From Pseudarthrobacter sp. NamB4 (GTDB lineage Bacteria > Actinomycetota > Actinomycetes > Actinomycetales > Micrococcaceae), in the NCBI RefSeq assembly GCF_005796185.1, contig NZ_VAHM01000013.1, forward strand, positions 1-64,000: a stretch of 64,000 nucleotides of DNA. The letters run 5' to 3'. This document shows positions 1-8,383 of the stretch, in pieces. Positions within the stretch are counted from its first letter, which is position 1. Each line of letters begins with the position of its first letter. The position numbers and the translations under genes are program-made. The notes below the pieces were generated by a model, which made no database searches, was not told the DNA's origin, and worked only from the letters and a program-made list of their open reading frames with translations.

Positions 1-126
1 CGTTCCCTCGAGATGCTGGCGCGCCGCGGCGAGGTTGATGCCCAGGCTCCGATGAAGGCAATCGAGAAGTACAGGCTCCACAACGTGAACGCCGGCACCA
101 CCGGCAACGCGGGCGGAGAGGCCTGA
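1..126 (+). CDS. aceE: Pyruvate dehydrogenase E1 component, C-terminal end (partial)
   Basis: Only the last 41 codons of an open frame that enters from the left edge are visible, ending with TGA. The tail reads MLARRGEVDAQ then AIEKYRL, which fits the C-terminal helix of homodimeric pyruvate dehydrogenase E1 (AceE), the decarboxylating subunit of the pyruvate dehydrogenase complex. The assignment leans on context: in many Actinobacteria aceE lies just upstream of a FasR-type regulator and fabD, as here. A strong hairpin follows it, so it probably ends its own transcript. Too little protein is present to confirm the function from sequence alone. Confidence 0.6.
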   Translation, partial: RSLEMLARRGEVDAQAPMKAIEKYRLHNVNAGTTGNAGGEA

Positions 127-150
127 CCTCACCGTCTGACCCCGTACAGC

Positions 151-186
151 GACGGCGGCCCCCTCCGAAAGGCGGGGGCCGCCGTC
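151..186 (+). terminator. Intrinsic terminator after aceE
   Basis: A perfect 13-bp inverted repeat (151-163 with 174-186, GACGGCGGCCCCC and its complement) has a 10-nt loop and lies 24 bp after the aceE stop. The following sequence (GTCCGTTTGG) has only a weak T-run, as is common in high-GC actinobacteria. Confidence 0.8.
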
Positions 187-228
187 GTCCGTTTGGCCGG
201 CCCGCCCTGTGACACAAGGCAAAGCAGA

Positions 229-245
229 TTGTAGCCTTCGCACAA
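229..245. promoter_or_regulatory. Putative FasR-type operator upstream of fasR
   Basis: TTGTAG-ccttc-GCACAA at 229-245 is an imperfect inverted repeat. It has the same layout as the palindrome in front of fabD (TTGTAG-acttc-CTACAA, 1531-1547) and shares the left half and four of five spacer bases. It lies just upstream of fasR, which suggests autoregulation. The function is inferred from the match only. Confidence 0.5.
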
Positions 246-281
246 ATGGAGGTTGGGCGGCGCTGCCCGTATGCTCAAAGA

Positions 282-1526
282 ATGCCAGCACCTGCCACCC
301 CGTCCGCCCAGCGCAAACCCTCCACTCCGAAGGTCACGCCGGAGAAGTCAGAGACGCTCAAAAAGCTGCGGGCAAACGTGGGCCAGCTCTCCACCACCAC
401 CATGCGTGAGCTGGAAAAGTCCCTGCCCTGGTACAGCCGCCTCAGCTCAGACGAGCGCTCGGCGCTGGGGATGGTGGCCCAAAACGGCATCGCGGCCTTT
501 GTCACCTGGTATGAGCGGCCAAGCTCCCCCTCGTGGATCCTGACGGACGTTTTCGGAACAGCCCCCACCGAACTGACCCGGTCGATCAGCCTGCAGAAGG
601 CCCTGCAGCTGATCCGGATCGTGGTGGAAGTGGTGGAGGACCAGGTCCCGGTCATCGCACCCGAAGCCGACCAGCCGTCGCTTCGGGAAGCCGTGCTGCG
701 GTACTCACGCGAGGTCGCCTTCGCTGCCGCCGACGTCTACGCCCGTGCCGCCGAATCCCGCGGGTCCTGGGATACCCGGCTCGAGGCCCTGATCGTGGAC
801 GCCATACTGCGCGGGGAGAACACGGACGCCCTGCGCTCCAGGATCGCTGCGCTGGGCTGGAAAGCCCAGGAACGGTTCACCGTCATGGTGGGGAATTCCC
901 CCTCCGAGCCCAGCGCCAGCTATGTCAGCGAACTTCGCCGCATGGCAGGCCGCTACGCGGAGGATGCCCTGGTGGGGATCCAGGGTGACCGGCTCATCCT
1001 CATCCTGGGCGGGGTCACGGACCGCGAAACCGCGTATGTGAAGCTAAGCGACATGTTCGCTCCCGGACCTGTGGTGTACGGCCCCGAAGCGGGGTCCCTG
1101 CTGGAGGCCAGCGGGTCGGCCCAGTCGGCCTTCGCCGGCCTGACCGCGGCCAGGGCCTGGCCCTCCGCACCACGCCCTGTGGCCGCAGACGACCTGTTGC
1201 CGGAGCGGGTGATTTCCGGCGACGACGCGGCACGCCGTTCACTCGTGAAGAACATCTATCGGCCGCTCCTGGCGGCCTCGAACGGCCTGGTGGAAACGCT
1301 GGGAACCTACCTGGAGCTCGGGCATTCACTCGAGGCCACGGCCCGGGAACTCTTCGTCCATGCGAACACCGTTCGGTACCGCCTGAAGCGTGTCTGCGAC
1401 GTAACGGGTTGGGATCCCCTCCTGCCGAGGGAGGCATTCGTACTGCAGGCAGCACTCGTGGTGGGCCGCCTTTCTGCCCCGCCAAAGGCTGCCGCCGAAC
1501 GCCAGGCGTCCCGGAACCAGCCCTGA
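282..1526 (+). CDS. fasR: FasR-like PucR-family transcriptional regulator of fatty-acid synthesis
   Basis: A 414-residue protein ending in a CdaR/PucR-type helix-turn-helix: the segment around residues 345-385 contains SLEATARELFVH and NTVRYRLKRV, typical of the HTH_30 domain. Orthologues directly upstream of fabD include Streptomyces coelicolor FasR (SCO2386), an activator of the fabD-fabH-acpP-fabF operon, and the same order is found here. Start choice: ATG 282 has a -10-like TATGCT at 270-275 just upstream and would be leaderless, and homologous sequence appears to begin near it. An in-frame ATG at 246 abuts the putative operator and has no ribosome-binding site. The gene is followed by a second palindrome, before fabD, that is a likely target of this protein. 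Confidence 0.85.
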   Translation: MPAPATPSAQRKPSTPKVTPEKSETLKKLRANVGQLSTTTMRELEKSLPWYSRLSSDERSALGMVAQNGIAAFVTWYERPSSPSWILTDVFGTAPTELTRSISLQKALQLIRIVVEVVEDQVPVIAPEADQPSLREAVLRYSREVAFAAADVYARAAESRGSWDTRLEALIVDAILRGENTDALRSRIAALGWKAQERFTVMVGNSPSEPSASYVSELRRMAGRYAEDALVGIQGDRLILILGGVTDRETAYVKLSDMFAPGPVVYGPEAGSLLEASGSAQSAFAGLTAARAWPSAPRPVAADDLLPERVISGDDAARRSLVKNIYRPLLAASNGLVETLGTYLELGHSLEATARELFVHANTVRYRLKRVCDVTGWDPLLPREAFVLQAALVVGRLSAPPKAAAERQASRNQP

Positions 1527-1529
1527 GTC

Positions 1530-1548
1530 GTTGTAGACTTCCTACAAC
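1530..1548. promoter_or_regulatory. Palindromic operator candidate in the fasR-fabD gap
   Basis: GTTGTAG-acttc-CTACAAC is a perfect 7-bp inverted repeat with a 5-nt spacer, 4 bp after the fasR stop and 66 bp before the fabD start. Its position at the fab operon promoter and its sister copy at 229-245 make it the best candidate FasR binding site. Binding has not been shown here. Confidence 0.6.
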
Positions 1549-1614
1549 CTGACCCCGTGAGCTTGGTGCGGACAAACACCGCTGGATCACACTGCAATTT
1601 GGAAAGCTGGATAC

Positions 1615-2544
1615 GTGCTTGCAATAGTCTGCCCTGGACAGGGCTCACAAACCCCGGGTTTTCTGGCCCCCTGGCTGGAACTGCCCCAGGTGGCAGGCCA
1701 GCTGGCCTCCTTGAGCGACATCGCAGGCATCGACCTCATCGCGCACGGCACCACCTCGGATGAAGAAACCATCAAGGACACCGCTGTCGCGCAACCCCTG
1801 ATCGTCGCTGCCGGCCTGGTGGCGGCGTCTTCCCTCTTTGACGTCGAACTAAGCTCGCTTCCGGTCATTTTGGCGGGTCACTCTGTTGGCGAGATCACCG
1901 CATCCGCCCTCGCCGGCGTGCTCACCGACGAGGAAGCAATGACGTTCGTCCGCGAGCGTGCCAACAGCATGGCAGAGGCCGCGTCCGTCACACCCACCGG
2001 CATGAGTGCCGTGGTGGGTGGTGATCCTGCTGACGTCCTCGCAGCCATCACCGCCTCCGGCGCCGCCCCCGCTAATGTCAACGGTGCCGGCCAGACCGTC
2101 GCCGCCGGAACTTTTGAACAGCTCAAGGCCCTTGCGGACAACCCGCCCGCCAAGGCGCGCGTGATTCCCCTGAAGGTCGCCGGCGCCTTCCACACGAGCC
2201 ACATGGCACCCGCCGTCAGCGCGTTGAAGGCACTGGAACCGCAGCTGAAGCCGCAGGCGCCCAAGGTTCCGCTGCTGTCCAACTTCGACGGCGGCGAAGT
2301 CACCGACGGCCGCGACGGCGTCGAGAGCCTCATTGCCCAGGTGTCACGTCCCGTCCGTTGGGATCTGTGCATGGAAACAATGGTCAGGCGCGGCGTCACC
2401 GGCGTCATTGAGCTTGCTCCCGCCGGCACCCTGGCAGGCCTTGCCAAGCGGGGCATGCCCGGCGTCAAGACCGTCGCCGTCAAGACCCCCGACGACCTTT
2501 CCGCAGCCCTGGCACTCTTCGCAGAACTGGAGGGAAACGCATGA
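1615..2544 (+). CDS. fabD: Malonyl-CoA:ACP transacylase
   Basis: A 309-residue cytoplasmic enzyme that moves malonyl groups from CoA to acyl carrier protein, supplying extender units for type II fatty-acid synthesis. The N-terminal GQGSQ motif is present. The nucleophile is Ser90 in GHSVGE and the catalytic histidine is His193 in GAFHTSHM. Length is normal for FabD. Translation starts at GTG 1615; there is no strong Shine-Dalgarno sequence, only a weak GGAAAG at about 1600. The stop overlaps the fabH start (ATGA), so the two are translationally coupled. First gene of the fabD-fabH-acpP(-fabF) operon. Confidence 0.96.
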   Translation: MLAIVCPGQGSQTPGFLAPWLELPQVAGQLASLSDIAGIDLIAHGTTSDEETIKDTAVAQPLIVAAGLVAASSLFDVELSSLPVILAGHSVGEITASALAGVLTDEEAMTFVRERANSMAEAASVTPTGMSAVVGGDPADVLAAITASGAAPANVNGAGQTVAAGTFEQLKALADNPPAKARVIPLKVAGAFHTSHMAPAVSALKALEPQLKPQAPKVPLLSNFDGGEVTDGRDGVESLIAQVSRPVRWDLCMETMVRRGVTGVIELAPAGTLAGLAKRGMPGVKTVAVKTPDDLSAALALFAELEGNA

Positions 2545-3602
2545 GCGTTCCCACGCTGAAGCAGGCTCCCCTCCAGGAGCACACCCGCATCCTTGGACTG
2601 GGCGCCTACCGCCCCAATGTCATCGTCACCAACGAGGACGTCTGCCAGTGGATCGACTCCTCAGACGAGTGGATCCGCCAGCGCACCGGTATCGTCACGC
2701 GCCATCGGGCCGCAGCAGATGTCAGCGTCATTGACATGGCCGAGGGTGCTGCCCGCGAGGCAATGGACAAGGCCGGCATCGAAGCTTCCGATCTCGGCGC
2801 CGTCATTGTCTCCACTGTGACCCACCCCTACGCCACCCCCTCTGCCGCTGCCAGCCTTGCTGACCGCCTGGGCGCCACCCCCGCCCCTGCTTTCGACATC
2901 TCGGCCGCATGCGCGGGCTACTGCTACGGGATTGCGCAGGGCGACGCGCTGGTCCGGTCCGGCACCGCCAAGTACGTCCTGGTGGTCGGCGCGGAAAAAC
3001 TGTCCGACGTCATCGACAACCGGGAGCGCACCATCTCCTTCCTGCTCGGAGACGGAGCGGGCGCCGTCGTCATCGGACCTTCCGAAACCCCCGGCATCGC
3101 CCCGTCGGTCTGGGGCTCGGACGGCAGCAAGTGGGACGCCATCGGCATGACGCGGTCCATGCTGGATGTCCGCGACCTTGGCATGGCCGCCCGGCAGTCC
3201 GATTCCACTGGTGACCTCGCGCTCCTCGAGGAGGCGCAGGAACTCTACCCAACCCTCCGGCAGGACGGCCAGACGGTCTTCCGGTGGGCGGTATGGGAGA
3301 TGGCCAAGGTTGCCCAGCAGGCCCTTGAGGCTGCGGGCATCGAGGCCGGGGACCTGGTGGCCTTCATTCCCCACCAGGCCAACATGCGCATCATTGACGA
3401 GATGGTGAAGAAGCTGAAGCTGCCCGAGACCGTTACAGTGGCACGGGACATCGCTGACGCCGGCAACACCTCCGCAGCCTCCATCCCGCTCGCAACGCAC
3501 CGCCTCCTGCAGGAGAACCCGGGGCTGAGCGGCGGACTGGCCCTCCAGATCGGTTTCGGTGCCGGACTGGTCTTCGGTGCCCAGGTAGTTGTCCTTCCCT
3601 AG
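2541..3602 (+). CDS. fabH: Beta-ketoacyl-ACP synthase III
   Basis: A 353-residue condensing enzyme that starts fatty-acid chains by joining an acyl-CoA primer to malonyl-ACP. In actinobacteria the primers are typically branched, giving iso/anteiso lipids. The catalytic triad is visible: Cys124 in ISAACAG, His278 in PHQAN and Asn309 in DAGNTSAAS. It overlaps fabD by 4 bp (ATGA) and is followed after about 77 bp by acpP. Length and motif order match FabH rather than FabF or FabB. Confidence 0.96.
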   Translation: MSVPTLKQAPLQEHTRILGLGAYRPNVIVTNEDVCQWIDSSDEWIRQRTGIVTRHRAAADVSVIDMAEGAAREAMDKAGIEASDLGAVIVSTVTHPYATPSAAASLADRLGATPAPAFDISAACAGYCYGIAQGDALVRSGTAKYVLVVGAEKLSDVIDNRERTISFLLGDGAGAVVIGPSETPGIAPSVWGSDGSKWDAIGMTRSMLDVRDLGMAARQSDSTGDLALLEEAQELYPTLRQDGQTVFRWAVWEMAKVAQQALEAAGIEAGDLVAFIPHQANMRIIDEMVKKLKLPETVTVARDIADAGNTSAASIPLATHRLLQENPGLSGGLALQIGFGAGLVFGAQVVVLP

Positions 3603-3679
3603 AAATGCCCGAGGGCCGCACCCGCGGCCTGACCCATTTCCGGCAGTCCCTGCCGGCAATACAAGAAAAGGAGCCACCA

Positions 3680-3925
3680 ATGGCTAGCAACGAAGAGATC
3701 CTGGCCGGCTTGGCTGAAATCGTGAACGAGGAAACCGGCCTGGCCCCCGAGGCCGTGGAGCTGGACAAGTCCTTCACCGAGGACCTGGACATCGACTCCA
3801 TCTCCATGATGACCATCGTGGTTAACGCGGAAGAGAAGTTCGGCGTCCGCATCCCCGACGAAGAGGTCAAGAACCTGAAGACCGTTGGCGACGCCGTCAG
3901 CTTCATCGCCGGAGCTCAGGCCTAG
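3680..3925 (+). CDS. acpP: Acyl carrier protein
   Basis: An 81-residue acidic protein that carries growing acyl chains. The phosphopantetheine attachment residue is Ser40 in the DIDS motif, within DLDIDSISMM. A good ribosome-binding site (AAAAGGAG) ends 8 nt before ATG 3680; the open frame continues upstream to 3605 but without a comparable site. It sits between fabH and fabF, and a strong hairpin follows it, so it is probably made in excess over fabF. Confidence 0.96.
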   Translation: MASNEEILAGLAEIVNEETGLAPEAVELDKSFTEDLDIDSISMMTIVVNAEEKFGVRIPDEEVKNLKTVGDAVSFIAGAQA

Positions 3926-3958
3926 CCCTAGGCTTCTGCCGTCTTTTCGGCAATGGCA

Positions 3959-4000
3959 GGGCTGCCGGTCCGGTTGACTGGACCGGCAGCCCGCATTTTT
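3959..4000 (+). terminator. Hairpin with T-tract between acpP and fabF
   Basis: A perfect 13-bp stem (GGGCTGCCGGTCC at 3959-3971 with 3980-3992) and 8-nt loop, followed by GCATTTTT. It looks like a complete intrinsic terminator lying inside the fab gene run, which would lower fabF expression relative to acpP or leave fabF to its own promoter (4001-4089). Confidence 0.8.
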
Positions 4001-4089
4001 CCGGCACATTCCCCAAAGCGGAACGCTGCCGAACATCACAACGCGGGACCTCCGGCAGACGGATTCCCCACCGACGAAAGAGTGATCCC

Positions 4090-5325
4090 ATGACACGCAA
4101 AGTAGTCATTACCGGTCTGGGTGCCACCACGCCCATCGGCGGCGATGTGCCCACGATGTGGAACAACGCGCTCAAGGGGGTCTCCGGTGCCCGCACCCTG
4201 GAGGACGACTGGGTCAGCAAGTACGAGCTGCCTGTCCATTTCGCTGCACGCTGCAGCACGCCCGCCCTTGACGTGCTTAGCCGCGTGGAAGCCAGGCGCA
4301 TGGACCCGTCCACCCAGTTCGGTGTTATTGCCGCCCGCGAAGCCTGGGCCGATGCCGGCATCACGGAAATCGACAAGGACCGGCTGGCCGTTGCCTTCGC
4401 AACAGGCATCGGTGGCGTCTGGACGCTGCTGGACGCTTGGGACACCCTGAAGGAGAAAGGCCCCCGCCGGGTCCTCCCTATGACCGTTCCCATGCTGATG
4501 CCCAACGGTGTTGCAGCTGCCGTCAGCCTGGACCTGGGCGCCCGCGCCGGCGCCCACACCCCGGTTTCGGCATGCGCCTCAGGCACCGAGGCCCTGCACC
4601 TCGGACTGGACCTGATCCGCTCCGGCAAGGCGGATGTGGTCATGTGCGGCGGCGCCGAGGCTGCCATCCACCCCATGCCCCTGGCGGCTTTTGCTTCAAT
4701 GCAGGCCCTTTCCCGCCGTAATGATGAACCGGAGCGTGCCTCCCGCCCCTACGACACGGCCCGCGACGGCTTTGTCATGGGTGAGGGTGCGGGCGCACTG
4801 GTCCTCGAGGCCGAGGAACACGCGCTGGCACGCGGTGCCCGGATCTATGGTGAGCTTGCAGGAACTTCAGTCACCGCTGATGCCTACCACATCACTGCCC
4901 CGGACCCTGAGGGCCTGGGTGCCACCCGTGCCCTGAAGGCAGCGATGTTCGATGGCAGGATCCAGCCGGAGGACGTGGTGCACGTAAACGCCCACGCCAC
5001 GTCGACCCCGGTGGGCGACAAGCCTGAGTACACGGCCCTCCGCGCTGCTTTGGGAGCCCATGTGGACAGCGTTGCCGTATCTGCGACCAAGTCGCAGATG
5101 GGCCACCTCCTGGGCGCATCCGGTGCCGTCGAGGCTGTCCTTACAGTGCTCGCCGTCCACGAACGGAAGGCGCCCGTCACCATCAACCTGGAAAACCAGG
5201 ACCCGGAGATCCCGCTGGACGTCGTCACCTCTGCCCGCGACCTGCCCTCTGGCAACATCGTGGCGCTGAGCAACTCGTTCGGCTTTGGCGGGCACAATGC
5301 CGTGATTGCCGTCCGCAGCGCCTGA
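4090..5325 (+). CDS. fabF: Beta-ketoacyl-ACP synthase II
   Basis: A 411-residue elongating ketosynthase of type II fatty-acid synthesis, condensing acyl-ACP with malonyl-ACP. The catalytic residues are Cys162 in SACASGTEA, His302 in NAHATSTPVGD and His339 in MGHLLGASGA, in the spacing of the KAS II family. The C-terminal NSFGFGGHN motif is present. It starts at ATG 4090 after a terminator-like hairpin and ends before a bidirectional terminator that separates it from the convergent DUF3145 gene. Confidence 0.96.
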   Translation: MTRKVVITGLGATTPIGGDVPTMWNNALKGVSGARTLEDDWVSKYELPVHFAARCSTPALDVLSRVEARRMDPSTQFGVIAAREAWADAGITEIDKDRLAVAFATGIGGVWTLLDAWDTLKEKGPRRVLPMTVPMLMPNGVAAAVSLDLGARAGAHTPVSACASGTEALHLGLDLIRSGKADVVMCGGAEAAIHPMPLAAFASMQALSRRNDEPERASRPYDTARDGFVMGEGAGALVLEAEEHALARGARIYGELAGTSVTADAYHITAPDPEGLGATRALKAAMFDGRIQPEDVVHVNAHATSTPVGDKPEYTALRAALGAHVDSVAVSATKSQMGHLLGASGAVEAVLTVLAVHERKAPVTINLENQDPEIPLDVVTSARDLPSGNIVALSNSFGFGGHNAVIAVRSA

Positions 5326-5356
5326 CAGACTCTGGCGGACCTGATACCGCACGCAT

Positions 5357-5393
5357 AAGAGGAGGCCCCGCCGGTTGGCGGGGCCTCCTCTTT
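5357..5393. terminator. Bidirectional terminator between fabF and the DUF3145 gene
   Basis: AAGAGGAGGCCCCGCC pairs with GGCGGGGCCTCCTCTT around a GGTT loop, with A and T flanks on either side. It lies between two convergent genes and can end transcripts from both. Confidence 0.85.
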
Positions 5394-5423
5394 GCTATGG
5401 AATAAGCGTCTGGTCGACGGCGG

Positions 5424-5927
5424 TCAGCCCACTTGGTGGAGCCAGCGCACAGGGGCTCCCTCGGCGGCGTGCCGGAAGGGCTCGAGTTCTTCGTCCCACG
5501 CTTCGCCGAGGGCGAGGGAGAGCTCGTGGTAGACGGCGGCCGGGTCGCCGGAGCCGGATTCGTAGGCGTAGCGGATCCGGTCCTCCGACACCATGATGTT
5601 GCCGTGGACATCCGTCACGGCGTGGAAGATCCCCAGCTCGGGCGTATGCGACCAGCGCCCGCCGTCAACCCCGGGGCTGGGCTCCTCGGTAACCTCGTAA
5701 CGGAGGTGCGCCCACCCGCGCAGGGATGAGGCAAGCTTGGATCCCGTACCGGGGGCACCGGTCCAGGACAGCTCAGCCCGGAACATTCCGGGCGCGGCAG
5801 GCTGAGGGGTCCACTCAAGGTCCGTCCGCTTGTCCACGACGGATCCGATGGCCCACTCAACATGGGGGCACAAGGCCGTAGGGGCCGAGTGAACAAACAG
5901 CACACCGCGGGTCATTGCAACAGACAT
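5424..5927 (-). CDS. DUF3145 family protein
   Basis: A 167-residue protein of the actinobacterial DUF3145 family, recognised from the N-terminal TRGVLFVHSAP and the CPHVEWAIG segment. Members are frequently encoded beside fabF, as here, but their role is not established. No membrane segment or signal peptide is seen. The start is ATG 5927, chosen because GGAGG lies 5 nt upstream; an in-frame ATG at 5939 lacks this. It is convergent with fabF. Function unknown; a link to lipid metabolism is only suggested by position. Confidence 0.85.
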   Translation of the reverse strand: MSVAMTRGVLFVHSAPTALCPHVEWAIGSVVDKRTDLEWTPQPAAPGMFRAELSWTGAPGTGSKLASSLRGWAHLRYEVTEEPSPGVDGGRWSHTPELGIFHAVTDVHGNIMVSEDRIRYAYESGSGDPAAVYHELSLALGEAWDEELEPFRHAAEGAPVRWLHQVG

Positions 5928-6164
5928 TCCATCCTCCATAGCTCTAGGTACGTCTTCCCCAACGACCTCTGCCTGGATGGAACTGCCGTGCCCTGCACTG
6001 CGGCGGTGGTTCCTGCCCGAATATTCAGATGTAGTGACTGCTGTTGTCCGTACCCCGTGGCGCAGGAAGCTCTAGAGCTTCAAGCGTGACTTGAAAGTTG
6101 CCGGACGTGACTCCTATTGTGCCGTACCCCACCGAATTACGCCAGTGCGATTCCTGCTGGCCCT

Positions 6165-7091
6165 TTATGCCCTCGGGTGGGCCTGCTGGTAGCTCTTCCG
6201 CAGCCGGTCAACGGAAACATGGGTGTAGATCTGGGTAGTGGCCAGACTGCTGTGTCCCAGGATCTCCTGGACGGCGCGCAGATCGGCGCCGCCGTCCAGC
6301 AGGTGGGTTGCCGCCGAGTGCCGGAATGCGTGGGGCCCGGATGCGGAGGTGTCGCCCAGTTCCTCAAATAGGCTGTTGACCATGGCCCGGACCTGGCGCT
6401 GGTCCACCCTGCCGCCGCGGGAGCCCAGGAAGAGGGCACGTCCACTGGTGGCCTTGGCGAACACGGGCCGGCCCCGCCGGAGCCAGTCGTCCACCGCAAG
6501 GGCAGCCGGAACGCCGTACGGGACGGTCCGCTCCTTGTTGCCCTTGCCGATGACGCGCAACGTCCGCCTGTCCGGGTCGAGGTCGTCAATGTCCAGCCCG
6601 GCCAGTTCGCCCACCCGGACACCCGTGGCGTAGAGCAGCTCCACGATGGCCCGGTTGCGGACGGCAAGCGGAGCACCTTCCGCCGCCGCCTCTTCCAGGC
6701 CTGCGAGCAGCCGGGCCAGTTGCCGGGCCTGCAGCACGCCGGGCAGGGAGCGTTCCCGTTTCGGGGCCTTAAGCCGCAGGGCAGGATCGGCGGTAAGGCG
6801 TTCCTCGCCCAGCGCCCAGGCAGTGAAAACCCTGATGGAAGCTGACCGCCGGGCAAGTGTTGTGCGCGCTGCACCGGCCTGGCTCTGCGTCCCGAGCCAG
6901 CGCCGAAGGGTGCCGAGGTCAAGGTCCACAAGGGCGCGTGCACCTTCGCCTGAGGCATGGGCAAGGAGGCTGCGGACGTCACCTAGGTAACCGCGGAGGG
7001 TATGCGGCGAAACTGCGCGCTCGGCGGTGAGGTAGCGCGCGAAGGCGTCAAGTGCAACGCCTAGCTCCGCGGGCAGTTCCTCGTTTTCCAC
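6165..7091 (-). CDS. xerC: Tyrosine recombinase XerC
   Basis: A 308-residue site-specific recombinase that, with XerD, resolves chromosome dimers at dif. The N-terminal SAM-like core-binding domain (residues about 8-100) precedes the catalytic domain. Catalytic residues are visible: Arg159 in TGVRVGEL, Lys183 in GKGNKER, His254 and Arg257 in HAFRH, His280 in LGHSS and the nucleophile Tyr289 in TTQIYTH. The start is GTG 7091. It lies downstream of dprA on the same strand after a 93-bp gap. This is the housekeeping gene and not the integrase of the element at 9.85-19.2 kb. The 237-bp gap at 5928-6164 shows nothing recognisable. Confidence 0.93.
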   Translation of the reverse strand: MENEELPAELGVALDAFARYLTAERAVSPHTLRGYLGDVRSLLAHASGEGARALVDLDLGTLRRWLGTQSQAGAARTTLARRSASIRVFTAWALGEERLTADPALRLKAPKRERSLPGVLQARQLARLLAGLEEAAAEGAPLAVRNRAIVELLYATGVRVGELAGLDIDDLDPDRRTLRVIGKGNKERTVPYGVPAALAVDDWLRRGRPVFAKATSGRALFLGSRGGRVDQRQVRAMVNSLFEELGDTSASGPHAFRHSAATHLLDGGADLRAVQEILGHSSLATTQIYTHVSVDRLRKSYQQAHPRA

Positions 7092-7184
7092 TCTCCTACT
7101 GTCCCAGCTCCGGCCCGGAATGTACCGCCTGACACGGTGCTTCGGACCCGTACCTGCCCGATTGGTGCCCTGGCCACGGCTCCA

Positions 7185-8372
7185 TCAGTTGTTGACCTTC
7201 CCGCGTTTCCAGCCGCCGCGCTCCGAGACGGCAAGGCCCATCAGGCCCAACCGGCCCAGCCCTGCGCGGACTGAGTCCTGACCCAGGCCCGCCACCACGC
7301 AGAGCTTGTCCACGGACGTGGTGGAACGCAACGGAAGCGCGTCCAGAAGGATCAGGTCTTCGAGCGTCAGCCCGTCCTGCACCGCCGCCTCCCCGTGGCG
7401 GGGATCAGGAAGCGCCGAGCCGCTTGGAGCGGCAAGTTCGGCGATTTCGGCAGCGTCGGTCACGCAGACTGCTCCCCCGTCCCGCAGAAGCCGGTGGCAG
7501 CCCGCCGAGTTGGCGCTGTGAACCGACCCAGGAACGGCGCCGACAGCACGTCCTAGAGTCTCCGCGTGATGTGCGGTGTTGAGCGCGCCGGAGCGCCACC
7601 TGGCCTCGACCACCACCGTCACGGCAGACAGTGCGGCAATGATGCGGTTACGTTGGAGGAACCGGTAGCGCGTCGGGGCGGAGCCCGGCGGCACCTCCGC
7701 GAGTACTGCTCCCTGGTTGCACACTGCCCGCAGGAGATCCTCATTGCCTGAGGGATAGAACCTGTCCACTCCCCCGGCCATCACCGCAATGGTGGGAACG
7801 GTATTGGAAGCCCCGGCCAGGGCAGCACGGTGGGCATGGGCGTCAATGCCGTATGCTCCGCCAGACACCACGGTAAGGCCTCTCTGGGCCAGAGAGTAGG
7901 CGATGTCCCCCGTGACGGCAGCCCCATAGCTGGTACTGTCCCGGGAACCGACAAGGGCAACCGATGCAGCAACTGCGGGAAGCTGTTGTTCCTGCCCCCG
8001 CCACCAGAGGCAGATCGGCTCCTGGATCCCGAGGTCGGCCAACTGGGTGGGCCACAATTCGTCTGAGGGAGTGATAAGCCGCCCGCCGAGGCGGGCCATG
8101 GTTGCGAGGTCACGGTCGGGAGCAAGGTCAGGTATGCGTGGTTGCCAGCGCTTCAGGGATGCGGCGATTCCCGACCATCCGGCGGAAGAACCGGAGCCAG
8201 CCAGGAGGGCGGTGATCTCCTGCTCCAGCTCCGGCCCTGCAGTTAGCTGACCGGTGGCAATACGTAGTGCGTCCACTGCCCCTGTTGCCTGGACAAGTGC
8301 AAGGCCTGCAGCGTCCTGCGGCTCCATCAGGCGTGACAGGGCTGCGCGGGACAGGTGTTCGCTGCTGGCCAT
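7185..8372 (-). CDS. dprA: DNA-processing protein DprA
   Basis: A 395-residue protein that loads RecA on incoming single-stranded DNA in natural transformation. The Rossmann-like core is clear: ALVGSRDSTSYG, then SGGAYGIDAHAHRAAL, and RNRIIAAL further on. A C-terminal winged-helix-like end is likely. The start is ATG 8372, which has AAGGA 8 nt upstream. An earlier in-frame ATG at 8387 overlaps the comM stop (ATGA), so coupling to comM is also possible. Its normal upstream partners are comM and yraN; a 9.4-kb element now separates it from yraN and from any promoter ahead of yraN. Confidence 0.92.
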   Translation of the reverse strand: MASSEHLSRAALSRLMEPQDAAGLALVQATGAVDALRIATGQLTAGPELEQEITALLAGSGSSAGWSGIAASLKRWQPRIPDLAPDRDLATMARLGGRLITPSDELWPTQLADLGIQEPICLWWRGQEQQLPAVAASVALVGSRDSTSYGAAVTGDIAYSLAQRGLTVVSGGAYGIDAHAHRAALAGASNTVPTIAVMAGGVDRFYPSGNEDLLRAVCNQGAVLAEVPPGSAPTRYRFLQRNRIIAALSAVTVVVEARWRSGALNTAHHAETLGRAVGAVPGSVHSANSAGCHRLLRDGGAVCVTDAAEIAELAAPSGSALPDPRHGEAAVQDGLTLEDLILLDALPLRSTTSVDKLCVVAGLGQDSVRAGLGRLGLMGLAVSERGGWKRGKVNN

Positions 8373-8383
8373 GCTTGCTTCCT

